The notes under the pieces: model-generated
What the model was told of the DNA's origin: nothing
The model's database searches: none
What the model saw: the letters and a program-made list of their open reading frames with translations, nothing else
From: Salvelinus alpinus
Taxonomy: Eukaryota > Chordata > Actinopteri > Salmoniformes > Salmonidae
DNA length: 64,000 bases
NCBI RefSeq assembly: GCF_045679555.1
Contig: NC_092115.1
Location: forward strand, 40,805,728 to 40,869,727
Direction of reading: 5' to 3'
In this document: piece after piece, positions 44,481-55,846 of the stretch
Numbering within the stretch: position 1 is the stretch's first letter
Layout of the letters: each line of letters opens with the position of its first letter
Made by a program: the position numbers and the translations under genes

Positions 44481-44640
44481 TTAGGAAATAATATGTCATG
44501 ATTTACTCGTACCTCAGCCAGCATTGTGAATGGTTAGGAAATAATATGTCATGTTTTACTTGTACCTCAGCCAGCATTATGAATGGTTAGGAAATAATAT
44601 GTCATGTTTTACTCGTACCTCAGCCAGCATTGTGAATGGT
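44481..44640. repeat. 53-bp tandem repeat, three copies
   Basis: The unit begins ttaggaaataatatgtcatg and includes acctcagccagcattgtgaa, starting at about 44481, 44534 and 44587. Confidence 0.95.
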
Positions 44641-44825
44641 GTCTGAGTTAGTGACATACTAGACCATGGCAGTAAATCTAATACTTAGGTGTTTTTAGTC
44701 ATGCATGAAAGGTCTGTGTTGGTTCCGTGGTTATAAGTTACATCTCTGGCCATGCTGGCAGGGTCTGAATCAAACCAAATGTCCACCTGACACACTGGCA
44801 GGGTCTGAATCAAACCCAATGTCCA

Positions 44826-45254
44826 GTGGGATTGATCTGTTTGATCCAATTGTTTGTTTCAGTTTTCAGTAGTTGAATCATTTGACGTATTGTTGATTTC
44901 AAAGATTTTCATTTTCAACAAATGCACTGGGTTGGTTAAAAAGTGATACTAAACTAACATACCATGCACTATATTGACATAGTGGAAGATATACTGAATT
45001 TATACTGTTTTTCATACTAAGATGGACCAAGATATGTGTTGCTTTTGCACATATTTGTAATATGGTTTAGCAAGTTAATTTGTTTTACAATATGTTTAAA
45101 TCAAATCAAGCTTTATTTATATAGCACATTTCAAACATGGACGAAACACAATGGAAAAAACAAATAAAAAACAATGAAAATAAACAGAAATATTTACTAC
45201 ACAACAAACATAAGAGGAAAAAAAACAGAAGATTAACAACTGAAAGACTAATGA
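44826..45254. repeat. duplicated intergenic segment, copy 2
   Basis: Direct-orientation partner of 29786-30235. Its right edge joins the truncated finger exon of locus G, so this junction marks a deletion or rearrangement breakpoint. Confidence 0.85.
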
Positions 45255-45261
45255 GCACCCT

Positions 45262-45297
45262 GCTCCCCAGAGGATCCACAATAGTCTAGTCTCTCTC
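45262..45297 (-). pseudogene. ZNF locus G, remnant of the finger exon
   Basis: On the minus strand the acceptor (gttgttcacacag) and 36 nt of exon remain (gagagagactagactattgt then ggatcctctggggagc). A TAG is present early. The sequence then joins unrelated duplicated DNA. All fingers are lost. Confidence 0.8.
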
Positions 45298-45913
45298 CTG
45301 TGTGAACAACAAAGTCAGACAGATGGTTAAAGGCCCACAACAGCAGAAATACACTGTAAAAGGTGATACCAACAGCGTAGCCATGATGTTGTACAACAAT
45401 TGACGTATGTAATGAATGTTAAAATGAGAAAGAATAGTCATATTTTGTCTTGTTGAAATCTTAAGCACTGTGCCAGATGACTTTTGGTCTCCAATATAGG
45501 CCCCTTTCTGTGTTTGCTAAAATTGCGCCACGAGGGCAATGCGCACACAATTTGGTTGCAGAAACTCCTCCATGCTAATGAGGAAACCACTAGTTATGGA
45601 TGTAGTATATCTGGTAATGAGGAAACCACTAGTTATGGATGTAGTATATCTGCCTGGAGCAAAAATGGTGAGCGAAGATTGTAGTTTTTCACAATGTATT
45701 CTGAATATTACAGCGCACTATCAGTGCAAGATCAGGAGTGCTACTCAAGGAAACTCACATTAAGCTCTGTGTCACTATTCATTAATTGCCTACAGTGGGG
45801 GAAAACTTACAGGCTGCAAGAAAAATTTGCCTCCATTTCCAGGTTGCTTATGAGTGCATTTCACACTACTTTGGATTAAAATTGTAAGTCTCGTTTGAAT
45901 GCCCTGCCTAATA
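45298..45913 (-). other. intron of locus G, finger-proximal part
   Basis: Aligns inverted with 23600-24224 of locus D. A 38-bp unit (aatgaggaaaccactagtta plus tggatgtagtatatctgg) is duplicated at about 45579-45655. No coding content. Confidence 0.7.
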
Positions 45914-46712
45914 CACTGCTCAAAAAAATTAAGGGAACACTTAAACAACACAATGTAACTCCAAGTCAATCACACTTCTGTGAAATCAAACTGTCCACTT
46001 AGGAAGCAACACTGATTGACAATACATTTCACATGCTGTTGTACAAATGGAATAGACAACAGGTAGAAATTATAGGCAATTAGCAAGACACCCCCAATAA
46101 AGGAGTGGTTCTGCAGGTGGTGACCACAGACCACTTCTCAGTTCCTATGCTTCCTGGCTGATGTTTTGGTCACTTTTGAATGCTGGCGGTGCTTTCACTC
46201 TAGTGGTAGCATGAGACGGAGTCTACAACCCACACAAGTGGCTCAGGTAGTGCAGCTCATCCAGGATGGCACATCAATCCGAGCTGTGGCAAGAAGGTTT
46301 GCTGTGTCAGTCAGCATAGTGTCCAGAGCATGGTGGCGCTACCAGGAGACAGGCCAGTGCATCAGGAGATGTGGAGGAGGCCGTAGGAGGGCCCAGCAGC
46401 AGGACCGCTACCTCCGCCTTTGTGCAAGGAGGACCAGGAGGAGCACTGCCAGAGCCCTGCAAAATGACCTCCAGCAGGCCACAAATGTGCATGTGTCTGC
46501 TCAAACGGTCAGAAACAGACTCCATGAGGGTGGTATGAGGGCCCGACGTCCACAGGTGGGGGTTTGTGCTTACAGCCCAACACCGTGCAGGACGTTTGGC
46601 ATTTGCCAGAGAACACCAAGATTGGCAAATTCGCCACTGGCGCCCTGTGCTCTTCACAGATGAAAGCAGGTTCACACTGAGCACATGTGACAGACGTGAC
46701 AGAGTCTGGAGA
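45914..46712 (+). mobile_element. Tc1-like element, right half lost
   Basis: The left terminus cactgctcaaaaaaattaag follows a TA. The transposase begins at [16 protein letters not shown] (46211) and runs through the DNA-binding domains to the FTDESRF region at about 46670, then stops at CDRRDRVW where a LINE tail begins. The second half and right terminus are missing. It is the same family as 24258-25836. Confidence 0.85.
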
Positions 46713-48440
46713 CATTTTACATTTACATTTAAGTCATTTAGCAGACGCTCTTATCCAGAGCGACTTACAAATTGGTGCATTCACCTTATGATATCCAGTG
46801 GAACAACCACTTTACAATAGTGCATCTAACTCTTTTAAGGGGGGGGTGGGGTTAGAAGGATTACTTTATCCTATCCTAGGTATTCCTTAAAGAGGTGGGG
46901 TTTCAGGTGTCTCCGGAAGGTGGTGATTGACTCCGCTGACCTGGCGTCGTGAGGGAGTTTGTTCCACCATTGGGGTGCCAGAGCAGCGAACAGTTTTGAC
47001 TGGGCTGAGCGGGAACTGTACTTCCTCAGAGGTAGGGAGGCGAGCAGGCCAGAGGTGGATGAACGCAGTGCCCTTGTTTGGGTGTAGGGCCTGATCAGAG
47101 CCTGAAGGTACGGAGGTGCCGTTCCCCTCACAGCTCCGTAGGCAAGCACCATGGTCTTGTAGCGGATGCGAGCTTCAACTGGAAGCCAGTGGAGAGAGCG
47201 GAGGAGCGGGGTGACGTGAGAGAACTTGGGAAAGTTGAACACCAGACGGGCTGCGGCGTTCTGGATGAGTTGTAGGGGTTTAATGGCACAGGCAGGGAGC
47301 CCAGCCAACAGCGAGTTGCAGTAATCCAGACGGGAGATGACAAGTGCCTGGATTAGGACCTGCGCCGCTTCCTGCGTGAGGCAGGGTCGTACTCTGCGAA
47401 TGTTGTAGAGCATGAACCTACAGGAACGGGTCACCGCCTTGATGTTAGTTGAGAACGACAGGGTGTTGTCCAGGATCACGCCAAGGTTCTTAGCACTCTG
47501 GGAGGAGGACACAATGGAGTTGTCAACCGTGATGGCGAGATCATGGAACGGGCAGTCCTTCCCCGGGAGGAAGAGCAGCTCCGTCTTGCCGAGGTTCAGC
47601 TTGAGGTGGTGATCCGTCATCCACACTGATATGTCTGCCAGACATGCAGAGATGCGATTCACCACCTGGTTATCAGAGGGGGGAAAGGAGAAGATTAATT
47701 GTGTGTCGTCTGCATAGCAATGATAGGAGAGACCATGTGAGGATATGACAGAGCCAAGTGACTTGGTGTATAGCGAGAATAGGAGAGGGCCTAGAACAGA
47801 GCCCTGGGGGACACCAGTGGTGAGAGCACGTGGTGCGGAGACAGATTCTCGCCACGCCACCTGGTAGGAGCGACCTGTCAGGTAGGACGCAATCCAAGCG
47901 TGGGCCGCGCCGGAGATGCCCAGCTCGGAGAGGGTGGAGAGGAGGATCTGATGGTTCACAGTATCAAAGGCAGCCGATAGGTCTAGAAGGATGAGAGCAA
48001 AGGAGAGAGAGTTAGCTTTAGCAGTGCGGAGCGCCTCCGTGACACAGAGAAGAGCAGTCTCAGTTGAATGACTAGTCTTGAAACCTGACTGATTTGGATC
48101 AAGAAGGTCATTCTGAGAGAGATAGCAGGAGAGCTGGCCAAGGACGGCACGTTCAAGAGTTTTGGAGAGAAAAGAAAGAAGGGATACTGGTCTGTAGTTG
48201 TTGACATCGGAGGGATCGAGTGTAGGTTTTTTCAGAAGGGGTGCAACTCTCGCTCTCTTGAAGACGGAAGGGACGTAGCCAGCGGTCAAGAATGAGTTGA
48301 TGAGCGAGGTGAGGTAAGGGAGAAGGTCTCCGGAAATGGTCTGGAGAAGAGAGGAGGGGATAGGGTCAAGCGGGCAGGTTGTTGGGCGGCCGGCCATCAC
48401 AAGACGCGAGATTTCATCTGGAGAGAGAGGGGAGAAAGAG
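46713..48440 (-). mobile_element. L2-type LINE, 5'-truncated
   Basis: The 3' end at the left is (acattt) repeats followed by aagtcatttagcagacgctc and ttatccagagcgacttacaa, the tail also used by a SINE at 63734-63790. The RT frame fills the rest. The 5' part of ORF2 and any ORF1 are missing. On the right the sequence resumes as the intron of locus G. Confidence 0.85.
46871..48400 (-). pseudogene. LINE reverse transcriptase, N-terminally truncated but open
   Basis: About 509 open residues. RT motifs are in order: NYRPVSLLSFLSKTLER, NQSGFKTSHSTETALL, LLDLSAAFDTVNH, TGVPQGSVLGPLLFSLY and CYADDTQL with the catalytic Asp pair. A C-terminal region ends ITTFRRHLKPHLFKEYLG. The endonuclease domain is missing because the copy is 5'-truncated. 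The sequence type resembles the L2 group. The long open frame suggests a fairly recent insertion. Confidence 0.85.
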
Positions 48441-48444
48441 GTGT

Positions 48445-48715
48445 CGGACCCATAACTTCACCTAACAATAACATAGACCTACTGTAGGACCCATAAATCC
48501 ACCTAACAACAACATATACCTACTGTCGGACCCATAACTTCACCTAAAAACAACATATACCTACTGTAGGACCCATAACTTCACCTAACAATAACATTGA
48601 CCGACTGTACAACCCATAGCTTCACCTAACAACAACATAGACCTACTGTAGGACCCATAACTTCACCTAACAACAACATAGACCTACTGTAGGACCCAAA
48701 ACAACAACCTAGACC
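48445..48715. repeat. 40-bp intronic minisatellite, about seven copies (inverted)
   Basis: Complement of the unit in D: cataacttcacctaacaaca and catagacctactgtaggacc. Several units carry base changes (atatac, actgtcgg). Confidence 0.95.
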
Positions 48716-49647
48716 TAGGACTATAAATAATTTAATATTTAAGGTGAAACATGGAAACTAAAATGTCTTTATCGTGACATTTCATAACCTGATCACCAGA
48801 TAATTTTGTGAATAATCGCACTAGGCTACTCTGTAATGTGTTGTCATTCTAAATGTCCTGAATAAAGGAAAATAGCTCTGTGTGTTGTACAATAGCCTAT
48901 ACACCAAGGAACAGTTTTCTACACATTATGAGCAAAGTATCTCTGTTTCCAAACAGACTAACGAGACGCTACTGTAAATCAAGCAGACAATAACAATATA
49001 AACATCCATTTGTTAGGGATGTTGGATTCAACGTGAGGCACAGCATAACTGTCTTTACCAGAGTAATGAATGAAGAAGCACTTTGGCTGTTGTTGCATGT
49101 CGTGATGTTTGTCATGTGACTGTCATTCAGAAAATGATTTCCTGGATCAGCTGATGATAGTTGAACATGTGATCGTAACTAAACAACTACAGTATTAAGT
49201 ATTATGTGTAATTATTGAAGAATTGCGTTAATGACAGTATCCATTTGGGTGTTGTTGTCAATAAAGTTAAGGTGACTCGGTTAGAACCATTGGATTTAGC
49301 AAACTCTGAAATGATTTAGGATTTCTGTGCCCATGAAAACTGTTTTCCCAGCGTAACATAAGGAAACACTAAATGTTACGTAGGTAGAGTGCATTTCAGA
49401 GATCTGAATACAAAAAACTGTACTAACAGAACAATAACCTAAACCACAAGGCCAAATCTACACTGGAGGAGCTTACCAAGATGACATTGAATGTTCCTGA
49501 GTGGCCTAGTTACAGTTTGGACTTAAATCGTCTTGAAAGTCTATGGTAAGACTTGAAAATGGCTTTCTAGCAATGATCAACAACCAACTTGACAGAACAG
49601 GAAGGATTTTAAAAAGAATAATGAATATTCACATGAAGATCTGTCCC
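48716..49647 (-). other. intron of locus G
   Basis: Aligns with 33713-34570 of locus E, for example caaggccaaatctacactgg in both. No coding content. It ends at the Ty3/gypsy insertion. Confidence 0.75.
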
Positions 49648-49795
49648 TGTTACGGAGTCTAGTTGATAGGTAATCGACTAGTTGGACTGCTCCCCAGACT
49701 CCACGCGTAGGGACTTGTACAATGCTTAACAAGGCTATTGAACTTAACGTTGGTGTCTGTCTTTATTCCTTAATCCGACATATCATACAGAAACA
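49648..49795 (+). repeat. 5' LTR
   Basis: Begins TGTTACGGAGTCTAG and ends CATACAGAAACA. Short for a vertebrate Ty3/gypsy LTR. Confidence 0.95.
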
Positions 49796-49812
49796 TGGTA
49801 TCAGAAGTGGCT
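49796..49812 (+). other. primer-binding site
   Basis: tggtatcagaagtggct starts directly at the LTR edge. The tggta start resembles the 3' end complement of initiator Met tRNA; the exact tRNA is uncertain. Confidence 0.6.
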
Positions 49813-49953
49813 CGGAAAACACACGTTTGTTATTTTTGTAGCTAAGTACAGTATAGGCGCAGTTACGTTCCATATGCGAACACAAGCCGTTTCCTACTCA
49901 CAACACTGATCAACTCGTTGTTAGCTGGCTAGCTAGCATCACTACCTACTTCC

Positions 49954-52900
49954 ATGACTGAAGGCAAAGAAATCTCCTATTCCATTGCTATGGCAGCGAA
50001 CATTCCGCCACCAAATCACATGGTTCTCACAGGGGACTGGAATACTAATTGGGACAACTTCAGGGATGAATTCGAGGACTATGCGCTGGCGACCGGTCTA
50101 CATGAGAAACCCAACGAGGTACAAGCGGCAACTCTGAAGAGTTTAATGGGCAGTGAATGCAGGCATATCTACCGGCACAATCTCACCCTCACGGCACGAC
50201 AACAGTGTGATGCAAAGGCTATATTGGATGCATTGGAGAATTACTTCAAACCCGCCAGAAACGTCATTTACGAGCGGTTCGTTTTCGGAAGCTGCAAACA
50301 GGAAGAGGGTGAGTCAGTACACAACTTTGTAACCCGTTTGAGAGAGAAATCCGCCACTTGTGAATACGGGGGATTGAAAGATGAACTGATTCGTGACAAA
50401 ATAGTACTGGGAATTGCAAATGAGAATACGCGCCGGCGTCTACTGAGAGAGAGAGGCTTAACATTAGTAACTGCCATCGAAATGTGCCGCACTGCTGAAG
50501 TCACTGACATGAGAATGAGAGCAATGGAAACGGAAACCCCACGCTCTGACGTTGATACTGTTCACGCTGTTGCTAGGCAGACATTCAGACAAAACCAATC
50601 GAGGCAGAGTAATTCACCACGAACGGTGAACACAGAGAGCCCCGTAGCGTGTAAATACTGTGGGAATACACACACACGTGGCAAAGAGCACTGCCCTGCC
50701 TACGGAAAACCATGCAGAGCTTGTGGAACTAATAATCACTTTGCAAAAGTGTGTCTCAAAAGCAAAAGAAGGGTGAGTGAGGGCAAGATTCACTGTGTTG
50801 ATGATGTTACTCAATGTTCAGAGCTGAACAGTGAAAGTGACATTTACATGCATGAATCCATTGGGGCTGTACACTCAAGAGGGAAGAAATGGTTTGTGAC
50901 ACTACGATTACACAACAAGCAACAACAATGTCAACTGGATTCGGGTGCTACATGCAACGTAATGAGCTACAAAGACAAAATCAATCTGGCACCTGACACA
51001 CATCTATTGCCCAGCGATACTAGACTAAAGCTGTACTCAGGAGAACTAATGAGCTCTATGGGCACCTTTGAGACCGAATGTGTTATTCGGGGACGCAAAC
51101 ACAAGCTGGAGTTTGAGATTGTGAAAACCAGTCAAAATCCTCTCCTCTCAGGCTCTACATGCGAACGCCTGGGACTGATGCAGTTCACTGTACCAAATGA
51201 CCTGCACATTGTGGATCATGTCCAGCATGGACCCCTGTCCAAAGAACAACTACTCAGCAGATATGACGATGTATTCAACATGCCCGTTGAATCAGTGCCT
51301 GGGGAGGTACACTTTGAAGTGGATGAGAGCATTACTCCAGTCCAGTGTGCTCCTCGCAATGTGCCCATTGCAATGAAAGTGGCTGTGAAGGCCCAGCTGG
51401 ACAAGTATGAGGCCGATGGCCACATGACATCTGTGACTGAACCAACTGACTGGATCAGCAATATGGTCATAGTGAAAAAACCAGAGAAGCTGAGGGTCTG
51501 CATCGACCCAAAGCATCTGAACCAAGCACTGAAACGATCCCACTACATCATGCCGACACTAGAGGATGTCCTCTATAAGCTTCCCAAGGCCAGGATTTTC
51601 ACCTTGGTGGATGCCCGAGATGCATTCCTTCAATGCAAGCTGGACGAAGAAAGCAGCTTCATGACTACCTTCTGGACCCCCTGGGGTCGGAAACGCTGGC
51701 TCAAGCTCCCGTTTGGTGTCTCAGTGGCGCCTGAGGTATACCAACGCAAGCAGCACGAGTTACTGGCTGGGCTCAAGGGCATTGAACCCATCGCCGATGA
51801 TATCCTGATCGTAGGCTGTGGTGAAACAGACGAAGAAGCAGAACGCGACCACGATGTGAAGCTCCTGGCACTGATGGAGCGCTGCCAATCAGTTAAGCTT
51901 CGTCTTGGCCTGAAGAAGCTGCAGTTCAAGGTGAAAGACGTCCACTTCCATGGCCACATTCTCTCGGCAAAAGGCCTGAAGCCGGACCCAGACAAGGTCC
52001 AAGCGATCCTCGACATGCCAAACCCGTCGGATGCAAAAGGAGTACAGCGTCTCATCGGCTTTGCAAACTATCTTGCAAAGTTCATGCCACACCTATCAGC
52101 AGTCTGTGAGCCTCTGCGCCGGTTGCTGGACAAAGACACACCATGGCACTGGCTACCCAAGCACGAGGCCGCAGTGCAGGAGATGAAATCTCTGGCTTCA
52201 TCCATGCCAGTGTTGCGCTACTACGACGTCACGAAGCCTGTCACAATCCAGAGCGACTCTAGCCAAAGGGGACTTGGATGCTGCCTTATGCAGGAAGGCC
52301 AGCCCGTTGCGTTTGCCTCGAGAGCGCTCACCCCCACCGAACAAAACTATGCACAAATTGAGAAAGAGTGCCTCAGCATCGTCTTCTCCTGCCAGCGATT
52401 CCATCACTACTTATATGGTCGAGAGCTGGTCACCGCTGAAACTGACCACAAACCACTCATTGCCATATTCAGTAAACCTCTCCTCAACGCGCCCAAGAGG
52501 CTTCAAAGTATGCTCCTGACTCTGCAAAACTACAGCCTGAAGGTCATTTACAAGCCAGGACCTGAGATGTACATCAGCGACACACTGAGCAGGGCAACAG
52601 CACAATGTACAGGTAGAGGCACTGCCTATCAGCGGCAGGCCATCTGTTCGCTACAGCAGGAACAACAAGATGTTCAACAGATCAGTCAGGCAGACTACTT
52701 AAACGTCACAGATCACCGCCTAGCCCAGATCAGGCAACATACTGACAAGGACGAACACCTACAGTCACTGAAGTCCATGGCTCTCGCAGGTTGGCCATAT
52801 CTGAAAGAGGAGACACCTTTCACAGTGAGAGAATACTGGACCTTTCGAGATGAGATCAGTGTGCAAAATGGCGTCTTGTTCAGAGGTCAGAAGGTCATTA

Positions 52901-53820
52901 TTCCCAAATCACTACGTCCAGAGATGCTTACCCGCATACACTCCAGTCACGTTGGAGGTGACGCATGCTACCGTCAGGCTCGTGAAACATTATACTGGCC
53001 AAACATGCAAGCAGAAATTAAAGACTTTGTCAGCAACTGTACCACATGCAACGAGTACGCTCATGAACAGCAAAAGGAAACCATGATGTCACACGAACTG
53101 CCCACAAGGGCCTGGCAAATCATCAGCATGGACTTATTCAGCCACAGACAAAAGGACTATCTTCTCCTCGTTGATCATTACTCTGACTTTTGGGAAATTG
53201 AACTGCTCCCTGACTTGTCTGCAGAGACGGTCATAAAGCGCTGCAAGGCGCAGTTTGCAAGGCAAGGTCAGCCTGACAAGGTAATCACGGACAATGGCCC
53301 ACAATTCACTGCACAGTTCAAGCGTTTCGCCTCAGAATGGGAGTTTGACCACGTGACCTCCTCTCCAAGACACCCAAAAGCAAATGGCAAGGCAGAATCA
53401 GCTGTCAAGATTGCAAAAAACCTGTTAAGCAGGGCCTTGCGCGACAGCAACGACCCATGGAAAGCGATCTTACAGTGGAGGAACACACCCACCGAAAACA
53501 TGGACAGCAGCCCAGCACAACGCCTTCTGTCCAGACGTCTGAAGACTACTATCCCCGTAGCTAACAAGCTACTTGAGCCCTGCGTCATGGTTGGCGTCAC
53601 GGACAAACTGCGTCACAGAAAGCAGCTCGCTAAGTGCTTCTACGACCGGACTGCTCGAGACCTACCAGAGCTGGAGGTGGGTGAAACTATAAGGATGAAA
53701 CCGCTGCCGGGAGACCACACAGGAGGCTGGGCACATGCCTACAGAGAGTTGCACCACGTTCTTACCTGGTGGATGTTGGTGGCTCCCTCTATCGTCGCAA
53801 TCGGGTGGATCTGCGCGTAG
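49954..53820 (+). CDS. gag-pol polyprotein of the Ty3/gypsy element, C-terminus frameshifted
   Basis: One frame of 1288 residues. An N-terminal gag capsid-like region is followed by two Cys/His clusters (about residues 233-270), the second a CCHC knuckle (CRACGTNNHFAKVC). An aspartic protease follows (QLDSGATCNVM, about residue 330). RT (about 500-650) has FTLVDARDAF, LPFGVSVAPE and an active-site IADD where YVDD/YADD is usual. RNase H starts near IQSDSSQRGLG. Integrase has an HHCC zinc-binding region and the D, D, E residues in SMDLFS, TDNGPQF and GKAESAV. Near 53721-53730 a deletion shifts the frame, and the normal C-terminal part continues in another frame to about 54044. It would drive copy-and-paste transposition in the cell; the integrase tail of this copy is damaged. 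Confidence 0.9.
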   Translation: MTEGKEISYSIAMAANIPPPNHMVLTGDWNTNWDNFRDEFEDYALATGLHEKPNEVQAATLKSLMGSECRHIYRHNLTLTARQQCDAKAILDALENYFKPARNVIYERFVFGSCKQEEGESVHNFVTRLREKSATCEYGGLKDELIRDKIVLGIANENTRRRLLRERGLTLVTAIEMCRTAEVTDMRMRAMETETPRSDVDTVHAVARQTFRQNQSRQSNSPRTVNTESPVACKYCGNTHTRGKEHCPAYGKPCRACGTNNHFAKVCLKSKRRVSEGKIHCVDDVTQCSELNSESDIYMHESIGAVHSRGKKWFVTLRLHNKQQQCQLDSGATCNVMSYKDKINLAPDTHLLPSDTRLKLYSGELMSSMGTFETECVIRGRKHKLEFEIVKTSQNPLLSGSTCERLGLMQFTVPNDLHIVDHVQHGPLSKEQLLSRYDDVFNMPVESVPGEVHFEVDESITPVQCAPRNVPIAMKVAVKAQLDKYEADGHMTSVTEPTDWISNMVIVKKPEKLRVCIDPKHLNQALKRSHYIMPTLEDVLYKLPKARIFTLVDARDAFLQCKLDEESSFMTTFWTPWGRKRWLKLPFGVSVAPEVYQRKQHELLAGLKGIEPIADDILIVGCGETDEEAERDHDVKLLALMERCQSVKLRLGLKKLQFKVKDVHFHGHILSAKGLKPDPDKVQAILDMPNPSDAKGVQRLIGFANYLAKFMPHLSAVCEPLRRLLDKDTPWHWLPKHEAAVQEMKSLASSMPVLRYYDVTKPVTIQSDSSQRGLGCCLMQEGQPVAFASRALTPTEQNYAQIEKECLSIVFSCQRFHHYLYGRELVTAETDHKPLIAIFSKPLLNAPKRLQSMLLTLQNYSLKVIYKPGPEMYISDTLSRATAQCTGRGTAYQRQAICSLQQEQQDVQQISQADYLNVTDHRLAQIRQHTDKDEHLQSLKSMALAGWPYLKEETPFTVREYWTFRDEISVQNGVLFRGQKVIIPKSLRPEMLTRIHSSHVGGDACYRQARETLYWPNMQAEIKDFVSNCTTCNEYAHEQQKETMMSHELPTRAWQIISMDLFSHRQKDYLLLVDHYSDFWEIELLPDLSAETVIKRCKAQFARQGQPDKVITDNGPQFTAQFKRFASEWEFDHVTSSPRHPKANGKAESAVKIAKNLLSRALRDSNDPWKAILQWRNTPTENMDSSPAQRLLSRRLKTTIPVANKLLEPCVMVGVTDKLRHRKQLAKCFYDRTARDLPELEVGETIRMKPLPGDHTGGWAHAYRELHHVLTWWMLVAPSIVAIGWICA

Positions 53821-54225
53821 CAGAGCAGACAAACCAGAACATGCCATACACTCACCTAGATGAGCTGGATCACAGTCCAGGCCTAAGGGTAAGGGGTGCA
53901 GAATTGAGACATGAGCCAACTGAAGGTGAAGCTTCTACCCCACCAAACTCTCCAGCTCGTGGCCCTAATCCTACCCTTGTCAGAGCCAATACTTACTCAC
54001 GGGTGGGTCGGCTGTGCAAGCCATCGGACAGGCTTACTCTGTAAGCAAGAGACTTAACTTGTTGTCTGTTAATTAAAAAAATATTTAAAAATGTAAAAAA
54101 ATATTAAAAAAGGAAGATGACAGCTGAAGTAAAAAGAAAATGTCATGCTTTTCAATTGTTATGACTTGACTGTTAAGAACTCAATGTTATGCCGTTATGT
54201 TTGCACTTTCTATTGAAAAGGATGA

Positions 54226-54373
54226 TGTTACGGAGTCTAGTTGATAGGTAATCGACTAGTTTGACTGTTCCCCAGACTCCACGCGTAGGGACTTGTACAA
54301 TGCTTAACAAGGCTATTGAACTTAACGTTGGTGTCTGTCTTTATTCCTTAATCCGACATATCATACAGAAACA
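54226..54373 (+). repeat. 3' LTR
   Basis: Same length as the 5' LTR. Differences seen: ttggactgctcc in the left copy against tttgactgttcc here. Confidence 0.95.
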
Positions 54374-54619
54374 GTCCCCTATTGGATGACGTCACGACTT
54401 CCCATCAAGCCAACTCCTTGAATGCCTTACTATGACATCACTCACTCCTTCAAGTTTGCAGTTGTCTAAAAAAACACAATTTTGCTCAAAACATTTATTT
54501 GTTTCCCTTTAGTGTGTTTATACTTTACTGTATTTATATATCACTTTTCAACAGGAAAAGTTAAAAAATCACTGGAGGACGTCATGAACAATTACGACAG
54601 TACAAAAACATATTCAAGT

Positions 54620-54850
54620 ATAGAATGCCCAGATCAATGCCCCTGTTTTATTAGATAGTACTCACTGTATTTACTGGTTTTAATCAGATCAATGTCCTTG
54701 TTTTATAAGATAGTACTCAGTGTATTTACTGGTGATAATCAGATAAATGTCCCTGTTTTATAAGATAGTACTCACTGTATTTACTGGTGTTAATCAGATC
54801 AATGTCCCTGTTTTATAAGATAGTACTCACTGTATTTACTGGTGTTAATC
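54620..54850 (-). repeat. 55-bp donor-containing tandem repeat of locus G, about four copies
   Basis: Same unit as 35060-35280, with more divergence between copies (for example ctggttttaatc, ctggtgataatc, cagtgtatt). Donor complements (actcac, or mutated actcag) recur at a 55-bp period. Confidence 0.9.
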
Positions 54851-55158
54851 TCCAGATCTCCAGTCTTCTCTTCTTCGTCGTCCTCTAGTGTGACAGTAAT
54901 CTCCCCCTCTTCATCCGTCATTCCAAAAACGTCTTCATCTTCTACTCCAAAAACTGCATCTTCCTCCTCCTCTTTCACCCTGAAGGTGTTTTTATCTGTA
55001 ACGTCTTTCTCTTCTTATTTCACGGTAACAGCCTCACCCTCTACTTGTTTTTGTATTGTAACAGCCTCCTCTTCCTCCTCCTCTTTCACGAAAGCTTCTT
55101 TCTCCGTGCAGCAGACCGCCTCTTCTTTAGCAGGAGGAGAGTAGCTTAGTGAGTTCAT
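54831..55158 (-). pseudogene. ZNF locus G, first exon with nonsense codon
   Basis: It starts MNSLSYSPPAKEEAVCCTEK and keeps VKEEEEEAVTIQKQ. Codon 48 is TAA (55015-55017), at the place where paralogues read VKEEEK, so Glu has become stop. The downstream part still shows family motifs (FRVKEEEE, DEEGEITVTLE). The donor site is retained at the edge of the tandem repeats. With its finger exon also gone, the locus is dead. Confidence 0.85.
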
Positions 55159-55375
55159 GGTGGGGGATAATAGCTAGCTAGGCTAATGCTAACTTAACCA
55201 GCCCGCTAGTTGACTTACAACGTAAATATTAAATGAAATGGTAGGTTAGATAGTTGTTTCCACATAAGTATGTTTAAATCATAGTTGCAAATAAACCACA
55301 AAATTGTCTAAAGAACTTGAATGTTCCGACTGTGTTGGCAAGTGAGCTACCGAGGTGGCTGCAGTTGTTGAAGAA

Positions 55376-55406
55376 GCGTTCCGTCCACTAGATTATACAT
55401 CACACT
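55376..55406 (-). promoter_or_regulatory. conserved promoter block of locus G (CRE-like core mutated)
   Basis: gcgttccgtccactagatta then tacatcacact: the CGTCA of E and F is CATCA here. It lies about 218-248 nt upstream of the start codon. A LINE tail lies just upstream and separates it from the next conserved motif. Confidence 0.6.
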
Positions 55407-55432
55407 AGAAACATCGCCTGAAAGACACATCT

Positions 55433-55846
55433 TTTTTTTATATATTTTCTTTATTTCACCTTTATTTAACCAGGTAGGCAAGTTGAGAACAAGTTCTCAT
55501 TTACAATTGCGACCTGGCCAAGATAAAGCAAAGCAGTTCGACACATACAACAACACAGAGTTACACATGGAGTAAAACAAACATAGTCAATAATACAGTA
55601 GAAAAAGAAGTCTATATACAATGTGAGCAAATGAGGTGAGATAAGGGAGGTAAAAGCAAAAAAGGCCATGGTGGTGAAGTAAATACAATATAGCAAGTAA
55701 AACACTAGAATGGTAGATTTGCAGTGGAAGACTGCAAAGTAGAGATATAAATAATGGGGTGCAAAGGAGCAAAATAAATAAATACAGTAGGGGGAGCGGT
55801 GTTGTTTGGGCTAAAGCATAGATGGGCTATGTACAGGTGCAGTATC
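55433..55846 (-). mobile_element. LINE 3' tail inserted in the promoter region of locus G
   Basis: tttatttaaccaggtaggca and tgcgacctggccaagataaa match 770-840. It ends at gtgcag before atcgacatctgctgtctgga, which in locus E directly follows the conserved block. It is therefore an insertion specific to G. Confidence 0.85.

Larger units (their letters stand above)
49648..54373 (+). mobile_element. Ty3/gypsy LTR retrotransposon, nearly complete
   Basis: The 148-bp LTRs are at 49648-49795 and 54226-54373, with two differences seen by eye. They are flanked by GTCCC on both sides. The primer-binding site follows the left LTR directly, and a purine-rich stretch (tgaaaaggatga) precedes the right LTR. 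The order of domains is gag, protease, RT, RNase H, integrase, in one frame. The paralogous position in locus E (34575, gatcagtcgcctattgg) has no insertion. There is no envelope gene. Confidence 0.95.

Noticed and set aside
53769..54044. separate small gene after the polyprotein
   Set aside because: It is the displaced C-terminal part of the Ty3/gypsy polyprotein after a frame-shifting deletion near 53725.
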